Position numbers and translations under genes: made by a program | Origin: Ignavibacteriales bacterium | GTDB lineage: Bacteria > Bacteroidota > Ignavibacteria > Ignavibacteriales > Melioribacteraceae | Direction: 5' to 3' | Assembly (NCBI GenBank): GCA_016936095.1 | Contig: JAFGPR010000020.1 | Coordinates: forward strand, 1 to 35,225 | Length of the DNA stretch: 35,225 nucleotides | Notes under the pieces: generated by a model | Seen by the model: only the letters and a program-made list of their open reading frames with translations | Databases searched by the model: none | Told to the model about the DNA's origin: nothing | Part shown: piece after piece, positions 17,717 through 25,448 of the stretch | Position numbering within the stretch: position 1 is the first letter of the stretch | Layout: each line of letters starts with the position of its first letter

Positions 17717-17743
17717 TTTGTTGAAGGTAAAAAGATTAGTGAA

Positions 17744-18508
17744 TTAAAAATGCTTTTCAATATCCCACGATTTAATTAAATCGAGAGTTTTATAATCAGT
17801 TAAATCGAAATGAATTGGTGTAATTGAAACGTAATTATTTTTAGTTGCAAATTGATCTATATCCAATGCATTATCAACTTCCATTAAATTTCCTGTAAGC
17901 CAAAAATAATTTTTCCCATAAGGATCAATTCTTTCTTCGTATGTATCATCCCATTTTGATTTTCCCTGACGCGTTATTACTATGCCTTTTATTCTTTCCT
18001 CAGGTAAATCGGGTACATTAACATTAAGTACAGTATCCTGAGGCAACCCATTTTCATAAACTTTTTTTGCGAGCATTTGGGCTATCTTTCCTGCATAATC
18101 ATAATTTATAGCATTATGATCCGTAACAGAAATTGAAATTGCAGGAACGTTCATAATTGCTGCTTCTCTTGCTGCTGATACAGTTCCCGAATAAATAATA
18201 TTAATTGCGGTATTAGAACCATTATTAATTCCCGATATTACTAAATCAGGTTTTTGCTTAATTATTTTGGTAATACCAATTTTAATACAATCTGCTGGAG
18301 TTCCGTCTATTGCGTAACCGAATTTTTCTCCGTCTCTAAAATACTCATGAATACGTAGTGGGATTTTCATCGTAATAGCATGTCCTATTGCACTTTGTTC
18401 ACTAATCGGAGCAACTACTGTCACATCACCAATTTCTTTCATGTATTTTGTAAGATACTGAATTCCTTTTGAACTGATTCCATCGTCATTGCTAATTAAA
18501 ATTCTCAA
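17744..18508 (-). CDS. surE: 5'/3'-nucleotidase SurE
   Basis: SurE (254 residues) is a metal-dependent nucleoside 5'/3'-monophosphate phosphatase linked to stationary-phase survival. The metal ligands D8, D9, S39 and N95 are at the same numbers as in E. coli SurE (NDDG, APISEQSA, SGINNGSN). The start is TTG at 18508. AGGAG lies 5 nt upstream and the protein then begins MRILISNDDG as the family does. A promoter-like TATATTTG is about 25 nt upstream. It leads a minus-strand run with the VWA gene and comF and is divergent from the 18661 gene. Confidence 0.97.
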   Translation of the reverse strand: MRILISNDDGISSKGIQYLTKYMKEIGDVTVVAPISEQSAIGHAITMKIPLRIHEYFRDGEKFGYAIDGTPADCIKIGITKIIKQKPDLVISGINNGSNTAINIIYSGTVSAAREAAIMNVPAISISVTDHNAINYDYAGKIAQMLAKKVYENGLPQDTVLNVNVPDLPEERIKGIVITRQGKSKWDDTYEERIDPYGKNYFWLTGNLMEVDNALDIDQFATKNNYVSITPIHFDLTDYKTLDLIKSWDIEKHF

Positions 18509-18528
18509 TTATTCTCCTAGAAAATTAA

Positions 18529-18540
18529 TGTGCAAATATA
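18529..18540 (-). promoter_or_regulatory. Bacteroidota-type -7 box for surE
   Basis: On the minus strand the sequence reads TATATTTGCACA, matching TAnnTTTG. It lies about 20 nt before the surE TTG start. A -33 TTTG at the proper distance is not seen, so this is a half-match. The same 12-mer with one difference flanks the opposite gene. Confidence 0.45.
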
Positions 18541-18622
18541 CAAAATAAATAAATATTTTCTGTGGACAATCCAATAGGAAGAAGTTATAAAAATTAGACT
18601 CAATTATTTTTGATTAATTAAC

Positions 18623-18634
18623 TAAATTTGCACA
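18623..18634 (+). promoter_or_regulatory. Bacteroidota-type -7 box for the 18661 gene
   Basis: TAAATTTGCACA matches TAnnTTTG and is 11/12 identical to the minus-strand motif at 18529-18540. It lies 26 nt before the GTG start at 18661. No TTTG is found at -33 spacing. Confidence 0.45.
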
Positions 18635-18660
18635 ATAAAAAAATAATTTATAGGTTATAA

Positions 18661-19506
18661 GTGAAAAATGTTTTAATGCTATTTTTATATATTATTTGCT
18701 TAAATAATATTCATATAATAGGTCAGGACTCAGCTTTAGTAAATGAACCAATTGAAGTATATCTAATAGATTCTTATGTTACAACAGAGGAACCATATAA
18801 ATTTATTCTATCTTTTTTTACAAATGATAGTTGTTTATCTAGCGCTTATCTTGATGAGAAGTATGATATTCCAGTTTCGAAAGAATTGTCAGATTTTCAT
18901 AAGATCGAAATTGAATTGAGCAATTATAAATTTGATTCAACTTACATAACTTATTATGTTTCAACTATTGATAGAAACGGAAAGAAGTTTTATAGCGACA
19001 GATATGATGTAGTTATTCCACATAAACTTGTAATTGATGTTCAAGCTTCACAAAGTTTTTTAGAAATATGTTGCTTTGGAGGAACATTCTTCGGTATGCC
19101 TTCGCCTGGTGTTATGTTTTATCAAGGTAAGAATTATTTTAATTTATCTAAGGAATTACCGATAGCATCAATTTATTCTTCTGGTTTCAATTATCCAATG
19201 GGTTATTTTGGAGTTGAGTACACCTACATTTTTAATTCATCAATTAAGCATATTCTAAGATTAGGTTATAAGCATATCTTTCAAATACCTGCGTTCGAGT
19301 ATATCTCAGTTGGTTTGAATTATTTTTCTAACCTTAAAGGAATAAATGGTTATTCTCCTGAATTATCAATTGGATTATTCAAAGTTTATGGTGTTTTTAC
19401 ATTTAATATCAAATATAGGTTTAACCATGAACCTTTTGCTGGGAACGAAAAATTTCATGAATTGTTAATAGGACTCTATTCTAACTTTTTTTCAATAAAT
19501 TTGTAA
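18661..19506 (+). CDS. Exported protein of unknown function, probable outer-membrane beta protein
   Basis: I do not recognise this 281-residue protein. It has a short signal peptide (about residues 1-22, ending IIGQ). An N-terminal half of roughly 110 residues may form an Ig-like domain. The C-terminal half has repeated aromatic beta-strand patterns (GVEYTYIFN, LRLGYKHIFQI, ISVGLNYFSN, TFNIKYRFN) and ends in a strand-like LLIGLYSNFFSINL. That favours a small outer-membrane barrel. The start is GTG at 18661, with AGG 6 nt upstream. It has its own promoter-like motif and is followed 25 bp later by xseA. Confidence 0.65.
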   Translation: MKNVLMLFLYIICLNNIHIIGQDSALVNEPIEVYLIDSYVTTEEPYKFILSFFTNDSCLSSAYLDEKYDIPVSKELSDFHKIEIELSNYKFDSTYITYYVSTIDRNGKKFYSDRYDVVIPHKLVIDVQASQSFLEICCFGGTFFGMPSPGVMFYQGKNYFNLSKELPIASIYSSGFNYPMGYFGVEYTYIFNSSIKHILRLGYKHIFQIPAFEYISVGLNYFSNLKGINGYSPELSIGLFKVYGVFTFNIKYRFNHEPFAGNEKFHELLIGLYSNFFSINL

Positions 19507-19531
19507 TAAAATTTTTAGCATCTCAAAGTTT

Positions 19532-20716
19532 ATGGATAAAAAAGTCTTAAGTGTAAGCGAAATATCAAATTTAATTAAAACAGTTGTCGAGGAAAATTTC
19601 TCGAGTGTTGTTGTTGAAGGTGAGATCTCAAATTTCAAAGCACATATTTCGGGACATTGGTATTTCACACTTAAAGATAGCAAAGCACAAATAAATTGCG
19701 CAATGTGGAAGGGTTATAATAATTATGTATTCTTTACTCCACAAGATGGAATTAAAGTAGTTGTAACTGGTCGGGTTTCTGTTTATACTCCTAGAGGGAA
19801 TTATCAGATTGACGTTCAATCTATGAAACCCGCCGGTGAAGGAGAGTTGCAAGCCGCATTTGAAAAACTAAAAAGAAAACTTTCTGAAGAAGGATTATTT
19901 GATGAAGTACATAAAAAACCTATCCCACGGTTCTCAAAACGAATTGGAATTGTTACTGCTATTGATGGTGCAGCATTTAAAGATATGATTAGTGTTGCAA
20001 AAAGACGATTTCCATTAGTTGAATTAGTGATAATTTCTACTAAGGTTCAAGGTGATGGTGCTGCAGAGCAAGTTGCTGAGAATATAAAATTATTAAACAA
20101 AAGAGATGATATTGATTTGATTATTATTGGCAGGGGAGGAGGATCCATTGAAGATCTTTGGGCATTTAACGAGGAGGTTGTAGCCCGTGCAATTTTCAAA
20201 TCTAGAATTCCAGTTATAAGTGCAGTTGGGCATGAAATTGATTATACTATTTCAGATTTTGTCGCGGATCTTCGAGCACCTACTCCAACTGCTGCAATGG
20301 AATTGGCGACTCCAGACAAAGAAGATATTCTTTATAACTTAGAAAATTATTTCATTAATTCAACGGAAATAGTCTCAAATGAAGTTGATGAAAGGAAAGA
20401 TAAAATCCACCAACTTATTTCCTCTTATGCTTTTAGAATGCCGGAATCTTTAATGACGACTAAAGCTCAAATATTAGATAATTTATTTTATAGGATCGAA
20501 CAAAACTTTGGTAATTATTTTCTTCAAAGAAAAAATAGAACTGACTTGTTATCTGCTCAACTTAATGCACATAATGCAGATAAAATTCTAAGAAAAGGAT
20601 TTTCAATTGTCCATCAGTTTGATAAAATTGTTGAAAGGGCAAAATCATTTAATAAAGAAAAAAAATTTTCACTGCAATTTTTTGACAAAAAAATTCAAGT
20701 AGGTAAAAATGACTAA
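19532..20716 (+). CDS. xseA: Exodeoxyribonuclease VII large subunit
   Basis: XseA (394 residues, shorter than the 456 of E. coli) forms exonuclease VII with XseB and degrades single-stranded DNA to oligonucleotides. The N-terminal OB-fold runs to about residue 100 (SVVVEGEISNFKAHISGHWY). The conserved catalytic core contains RIGIVTAIDGAAFKDM, IIIGRGGGSIEDLWAFNEE and ISAVGHEIDYTISDFVADLR. A coiled-coil region and a short C-terminus (KILRKGFSIV) follow. xseB starts 8 bp before its stop, so the two subunits are translationally coupled. Confidence 0.97.
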   Translation: MDKKVLSVSEISNLIKTVVEENFSSVVVEGEISNFKAHISGHWYFTLKDSKAQINCAMWKGYNNYVFFTPQDGIKVVVTGRVSVYTPRGNYQIDVQSMKPAGEGELQAAFEKLKRKLSEEGLFDEVHKKPIPRFSKRIGIVTAIDGAAFKDMISVAKRRFPLVELVIISTKVQGDGAAEQVAENIKLLNKRDDIDLIIIGRGGGSIEDLWAFNEEVVARAIFKSRIPVISAVGHEIDYTISDFVADLRAPTPTAAMELATPDKEDILYNLENYFINSTEIVSNEVDERKDKIHQLISSYAFRMPESLMTTKAQILDNLFYRIEQNFGNYFLQRKNRTDLLSAQLNAHNADKILRKGFSIVHQFDKIVERAKSFNKEKKFSLQFFDKKIQVGKND

Positions 20717-20936
20717 GAAAAAAAATATTTCGTTTGAGGAACTTCTAATTAAATTAGAAGAGATAACAAATAAACTTGAAAAAAGTGACATAGGACTGGA
20801 AGAATCTATTAAACTTTATGAAGAGGGGATAATTATATCAAAAGAATGTTACGAAATGCTCGATAAAGCAAAATTAAAAATTACGGAATTAAAAAAAGAA
20901 TTTGAAAAACAATTAGACAAAGACGTCGAGGAGTAA
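20709..20936 (+). CDS. xseB: Exodeoxyribonuclease VII small subunit
   Basis: XseB (75 residues, standard length) is the small helical subunit, several copies of which wrap the coiled coil of XseA. The family signature is plain: SFEELLIKLEEITNKLE and the later LEESIKLYEEGIIISKECYEML. Its ATG overlaps the end of xseA, and AGG (20700-20702) provides the ribosome-binding site. dxs follows after 10 bp. The xseB-ispA-dxs order known elsewhere is shortened here because ispA is missing. Confidence 0.97.
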   Translation: MTKKKNISFEELLIKLEEITNKLEKSDIGLEESIKLYEEGIIISKECYEMLDKAKLKITELKKEFEKQLDKDVEE

Positions 20937-20946
20937 AAGGGTTACT

Positions 20947-22842
20947 ATGACAAATGAAAAAGAATATAAACTATTATATAAAGTAAATAGTCCACTTGAT
21001 TTACGTTCACTTGATTTACCCGATTTAAAAGTTTATTCCAGCGAGTTACGTGAATATTTAATTGATGTTGTATCGCAAACAGGTGGGCATTTTGGTAGCG
21101 GACTTGGGGCTGTTGAATTGACAGTTGCTTTACACAAAGTATTTGACACTCCAAATGATAAAATTATCTGGGATGTCGGGCATCAAGCTTATCCTCATAA
21201 GATTATTACCGGGCGTCGAGAAAAATTAAATACTATTCGACAATTGGGAGGCATCAGTGGATTCTTAAAAAGAAACGAAAGCGAATATGATGTTTTTGGT
21301 GCTGGACATGCTTCGACTTCTATCTCTGCAGCACTTGGTATTGCGGAAGGATTAAAATTGAAAAATATCAATAACAAAGTTGTAGCCGTAATTGGTGATG
21401 GTTCCATGACAGGTGGAATGGTTTATGAAGCAATGAATAATTGTGGTGTGCTTAAGAGTAATTTGATTGTTGTACTTAATGATAATCTAATGTCAATCTC
21501 GAAAAACGTCTGGCAATTTTCTAAATACTTCACGGAAATGATCTCCCAACCAGAGTACAATAAAATTAAATCTGCAATCTGGAATTTTACAGGTAAATTT
21601 GAAAACTTTGGTGATAGAATTAGAAGGATGGCTGCACGGCTTGAATCGGGTATAAAGTCAATTATTACACCGGGTATGATGTTCGAAGCATTAGGTTTTA
21701 GATATTTTGGACCGTTGAATGGTCATTACATGGGAAAATTGATAAAAATATTTTCATATGTTAAGAATCTGAGTGGTCCTATTTTAATACACATCTTTAC
21801 ACAAAAAGGTAAAGGATATAAACCAGCAGAAGAAGATTCTCAAAAACTACACGGTATTACTCCATTTGATAAAATTACGGGAAAAATTTACGCTGAACCT
21901 ATAAAAAAAGAATCATATACTTCTTTCTTTGGAAAAACACTTGTGCAAATCGCAAAAGAAAATACAAAGGTTGTGGCAATTACTGCAGCAATGAGCGAGG
22001 GAACAGGACTTAATATCTTTCAAAAGGAATTTCCCGAAAGATTTTATGATGTCGGGATTGCCGAACCACACGGCGTAACATTTGCTGGTGGATTGGCAAC
22101 GGAGGGCATCATACCGGTAGTTGCAATCTATTCTACTTTCTTGCAACGAGCATTCGACCAGATAATTCATGATATATGTCTTCAAAATTTGCATATTGTT
22201 TTTGTCCTTGATAGGGGAGGATTAGTTGGAGCAGATGGTCCGACACATCATGGAACATTTGATTTATCGTATTTGCGGTTAATACCAAATATGGTAATAA
22301 TGCTGCCGAAAGACGAGAACGAATTAAAGGATATGTTATTTACTGCGGTTAATTCTAACGGACCCATTGCAATTCGTTATCCCCGTGCTTCTGTACTTGG
22401 TGTAACAGCTTCAGAAGAATTTAATAAAATAGAAATAGGTAAAGCGGAAATAATATCTGAAGGTAAAGATGTTGCATTATTAGCGGTTGGAACGATGGTT
22501 AATTACTCACTCAAAGCAAAGGAAATTCTTGGTAAGCAAAATATTGATTGTGAAATTATTAATATGCGTTTTGTTAAACCTCTTGATACCGAAATGTTGG
22601 ATTATATTGCAACAAAATTCGATAAAGTAGTGACACTCGAAGAAAATTCAATTATAGGTGGATTTGGTTCTGGAGTCGTAGAGTATTTTAGTGAAAAAGG
22701 GTATTCGAATAAAATATTGAGAGTTGGGCTTCCCGATAAGTTTATTGAGCACGGAACAATTAATGAACTACATAAATTATTAAAAATTGATACTGAAGGA
22801 ATTGTGGAAAGAGTACAGAATTTCTTAAAGAATAAAAATTAA
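20947..22842 (+). CDS. dxs: 1-deoxy-D-xylulose-5-phosphate synthase
   Basis: Dxs (631 residues) joins pyruvate and glyceraldehyde 3-phosphate in the first step of the MEP isoprenoid pathway. It needs thiamine diphosphate, for which the GDGSMTGG motif (150-157) is seen. H48 in QTGGHFGSGLG, DVGHQAYPHKI and GAGHAS (118-123) are the usual active-site stretches. The transketolase-type pyrimidine domain (IAEPHGVTFAGGLA) and C-terminal domain are complete. It is third in xseA-xseB-dxs. The stop overlaps the tsaD stop on the other strand by 4 bp. Confidence 0.98.
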   Translation: MTNEKEYKLLYKVNSPLDLRSLDLPDLKVYSSELREYLIDVVSQTGGHFGSGLGAVELTVALHKVFDTPNDKIIWDVGHQAYPHKIITGRREKLNTIRQLGGISGFLKRNESEYDVFGAGHASTSISAALGIAEGLKLKNINNKVVAVIGDGSMTGGMVYEAMNNCGVLKSNLIVVLNDNLMSISKNVWQFSKYFTEMISQPEYNKIKSAIWNFTGKFENFGDRIRRMAARLESGIKSIITPGMMFEALGFRYFGPLNGHYMGKLIKIFSYVKNLSGPILIHIFTQKGKGYKPAEEDSQKLHGITPFDKITGKIYAEPIKKESYTSFFGKTLVQIAKENTKVVAITAAMSEGTGLNIFQKEFPERFYDVGIAEPHGVTFAGGLATEGIIPVVAIYSTFLQRAFDQIIHDICLQNLHIVFVLDRGGLVGADGPTHHGTFDLSYLRLIPNMVIMLPKDENELKDMLFTAVNSNGPIAIRYPRASVLGVTASEEFNKIEIGKAEIISEGKDVALLAVGTMVNYSLKAKEILGKQNIDCEIINMRFVKPLDTEMLDYIATKFDKVVTLEENSIIGGFGSGVVEYFSEKGYSNKILRVGLPDKFIEHGTINELHKLLKIDTEGIVERVQNFLKNKN

Positions 22843-23858
22843 AATTTTGTAAACATCTCACCTCTCAAACTTGGATAGCATGAATATTCCATTGGATAAG
22901 TTTTCCCATTTGTAAATAACTTATATCCTCTGTAAGCAATCATTGCTGCATTATCTGAGCATAACTTAAAATCAGGAATTACAATCTTTTTCTCATACTT
23001 ACAGGCAATTTCTTCTAAACTTTTACGCAGAGTTAAATTTGAGGCTACTCCACCCACAAGAGATATTGATTTTATATTATGTTCATTTGTAGCAAGGATT
23101 ACTTTTTCAGTTAGTGCAGATACAATACTTTTCTGCACGGATGCTGAAATATCGGAAAGTTCATTTTGAGAAAGAGTTTGTAAATCAGAATAATTTTGAC
23201 TTAAAAATCGATAGACTGCTGTCTTTAATCCACTAAATGAAAAATCAAATTTATTTTTTAACCGAGCTATTGGAAATTTAAATCTATCGGGATTTCCTTT
23301 CTTTGAATATTCTTGTATTCTTGGTCCACCAGGGTAACCAAGACCAATCATTTTAGCAATTTTATCGAATGCTTCACCAGCGGCATCATCCTGTGTAGAT
23401 CCGAGTTTAATTATTTCTAAATCATTTTTTACTATAAGAAGTAAAGTGTGTCCACCAGAAACAACTAACGATAGAAAAGGGAACTCAGGTTTATCATTCA
23501 TTAGAAAACCCGAAAAAATATGTCCTTCAATATGGTCAACAGGAATGAAAGGAATTTGTCTTGAATATGCTAATGCTTTTCCAAAATTGAAACCAACCAT
23601 TAAAGCACCAATCAAGCCTGGACCTGCTGAAGCACAAATTAGATTGATATCATCTAATTTCAATTTCGATTTCTTAATTGCGTCACGAACTAATTTTGTA
23701 ATAATTTGAATGTGAGCTCGGCTTGATAATTCAGGTACAACACCTCCATATTCAACATGAAAATCTTGTGAAGAAATCAAATTTGCTCTAATTTCATCTT
23801 TCGTTAATATTGCAACAGAGGTTTCGTCGCATGAACTTTCTATTCCAAGTGTATTCAT
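22839..23858 (-). CDS. tsaD: tRNA N6-adenosine threonylcarbamoyltransferase TsaD
   Basis: TsaD (339 residues) transfers threonylcarbamoyl to A37 of tRNAs reading ANN codons, working with TsaB and TsaE. It has the ASKHA ATPase fold starting LGIESSCDETSVA, metal ligands H109 and H113 (VDHIEGH), VSGGHTLL and the late CSDNAAMIAYRG. The frame stays open 28 codons further upstream, but that part lies inside the preceding gene and has no family counterpart. The ATG at 23858 overlaps the proline dehydrogenase stop (ATGA), so the two are translationally coupled. Confidence 0.97.
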   Translation of the reverse strand: MNTLGIESSCDETSVAILTKDEIRANLISSQDFHVEYGGVVPELSSRAHIQIITKLVRDAIKKSKLKLDDINLICASAGPGLIGALMVGFNFGKALAYSRQIPFIPVDHIEGHIFSGFLMNDKPEFPFLSLVVSGGHTLLLIVKNDLEIIKLGSTQDDAAGEAFDKIAKMIGLGYPGGPRIQEYSKKGNPDRFKFPIARLKNKFDFSFSGLKTAVYRFLSQNYSDLQTLSQNELSDISASVQKSIVSALTEKVILATNEHNIKSISLVGGVASNLTLRKSLEEIACKYEKKIVIPDFKLCSDNAAMIAYRGYKLFTNGKTYPMEYSCYPSLRGEMFTKF

Positions 23859-24757
23859 CGTCCAAAAGTGAAAATGCTTTTTGTAATATGCCAAGCCATT
23901 ACTGGATTTTCTTGTAAACGTCTCATTGAATAAGCATACCACTGTTCCCCGAAAGGGACATAAATTCTGATTTTGTATCCATCAGCATTTATTTTATCTC
24001 TTAAATTTTCTTTTACACCATAAAGCATTTGGAATTCAAATTTATTATTAGGTATGTTTTTTTCTTTTATCATTTTATAAGATTTTTCAATGAGATATTT
24101 GTCATGTGTACCAATTCCAACATAATTACCGTTATCTAGCATAAGCTCTATATCTTTCATAAATATATCTCTTATTTCTTGCTTCTTTTTATAAGCAATA
24201 TCAGCTGGTTCAATATAAATGCCTTTACACAAACGATAATGACTGCCTTCTTTATTCAATTGTTTTACATCCTCAATTGTCCGTTTTAAATAGGCTTGTA
24301 AAACGATTCCAACATTTTCGAATTCATTTTTAATTCGACGATACAATTCAATTATTAAATCTGTTGTTGGGGAGTCCTCCATATCAATACGAATAAAATT
24401 ATTTAATTCTTTTGCTTTTCTAACAATCTCTTTTACATTACTATAACAAAATTCTTTATCAATCAATAAACCTAATTGTGTGGGTTTTATTGAAACATTG
24501 GAATCTAATTTGTTATCGTAAATCGCTTGTAACACTTCTAGAATTTCATTTTTTGCTGTTATTGCCTCCTTTTTAGTAGTAACTGATTCACCTAATACAT
24601 CAATAGTTGCAAGAATGCCTTTTGAGTTTAGTGCTTTTGTTGTTTTTAGTGCCGCTGGTAAGGTCTTGCCAGCAATATATTTTTTCGCGAAAAGATAAAC
24701 AACAGATTTAGGTAAAATTTTTACAAATTGAACGATAGTATTGTTAATTAAGTTCAT
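23855..24757 (-). CDS. Proline dehydrogenase (monofunctional)
   Basis: This 300-residue protein is a FAD-dependent proline dehydrogenase that oxidises proline to pyrroline-5-carboxylate. Its length fits the single-function form rather than the large PutA. The TIM-barrel motifs fit the family: ATIDVLGESV near residues 50-60, SIKPTQLGL, IRIDMEDSPTTD, HYRLCKGIYIEP, GIGTHD, FEFQMLYGVKENLR and the C-terminal RLQENPVMAWH with arginines that bind proline carboxylate. The P5C dehydrogenase partner is not in the window. It overlaps tsaD by 4 bp and lies 57 bp after coaE. Confidence 0.92.
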   Translation of the reverse strand: MNLINNTIVQFVKILPKSVVYLFAKKYIAGKTLPAALKTTKALNSKGILATIDVLGESVTTKKEAITAKNEILEVLQAIYDNKLDSNVSIKPTQLGLLIDKEFCYSNVKEIVRKAKELNNFIRIDMEDSPTTDLIIELYRRIKNEFENVGIVLQAYLKRTIEDVKQLNKEGSHYRLCKGIYIEPADIAYKKKQEIRDIFMKDIELMLDNGNYVGIGTHDKYLIEKSYKMIKEKNIPNNKFEFQMLYGVKENLRDKINADGYKIRIYVPFGEQWYAYSMRRLQENPVMAWHITKSIFTFGR

Positions 24758-24814
24758 TTTAATGCCTTAAAATTTTCAAATTTTGTATTTATGTTTAAGT
24801 AAAAATAATCAATT

Positions 24815-25408
24815 TCAGATTGTTTTAAAAATATTTAGGAAAAAATCTGCTTTTTTATATAAATTTTCTATTGAAGAATCATTCTCAATAATAAAATCCG
24901 CTTTTTGACGTAATATTTCGTCAGATAATTGGTTTTTAATACGGGCAAGTATTTTTTCTTTGCTTGATTTATCTCTCTGTATAATTCGGTTAATTCTTAT
25001 GTCGATATCTGAAGTGACTAATAAAACATAATCAAATAAATGATCAAATTTTGCCTCATAGATTAGAGCCGCTTCGACAAAAACAATATCTGATTTTTTT
25101 AATTCATACTCCATCATTTTTTGAAGAGCTTTTTTCAATATGGGATGAATAATTGAGTTTAGTTTCTTTACGTTTTCTGGAGAAGAAAATACAATCTCGG
25201 CTAAATACTTTGTATTTAGCTTATTGCTTGCAAAAGAATCAATTCCGAATTCTTTTATAATATTTTTTTTTACTTGGTTCTTACTTGAAGATATTTCTTT
25301 TGCAATTTCATCTGCGTTTATTACGGGGTACCCTTTCTCTTTATAATAATTTGCTATGAGAGATTTACCTGTTCCTATACCACCAGTAATTCCAATTTTC
25401 TTTTTCAT
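24815..25408 (-). CDS. coaE: Dephospho-CoA kinase
   Basis: CoaE (197 residues) adds the 3' phosphate to dephospho-CoA, the last step of coenzyme A synthesis. It is a P-loop kinase with GGIGTGKS at 9-16, the NADEIAKE acceptor region, SIIHPILKK and the LID-type stretch INRIIQRDKSS. The ATG at 25408 follows a terminator hairpin after only 8 nt. The only GGAG before it lies in the hairpin's 3' arm, about 10 nt from the start. Proline dehydrogenase and tsaD follow in the same direction. Confidence 0.96.
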   Translation of the reverse strand: MKKKIGITGGIGTGKSLIANYYKEKGYPVINADEIAKEISSSKNQVKKNIIKEFGIDSFASNKLNTKYLAEIVFSSPENVKKLNSIIHPILKKALQKMMEYELKKSDIVFVEAALIYEAKFDHLFDYVLLVTSDIDIRINRIIQRDKSSKEKILARIKNQLSDEILRQKADFIIENDSSIENLYKKADFFLNIFKTI

Positions 25409-25410
25409 AA

Positions 25411-25442
25411 AATAAAAACTCCCGCAGAATACAGCAGGAGTT
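25411..25442 (-). terminator. Rho-independent terminator between rny and coaE
   Basis: On the minus strand AACTCCTGC pairs with GCGGGAGTT (one T-G wobble, 9 bp) around an 8-nt loop, and a T-rich tail (TTTTTATTTT) follows. It starts 6 nt after the rny stop and closes the long thrS-to-rny block. Its 3' arm carries GGGAG, the only Shine-Dalgarno-like sequence for coaE. Confidence 0.8.
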
Positions 25443-25448
25443 AAAAAT

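Noticed and set aside
23859-23942. 28-codon N-terminal extension of tsaD
   Set aside because: It lies in the proline dehydrogenase gene, and the TsaD family starts at the LGIESSCDET region after the ATG at 23858.
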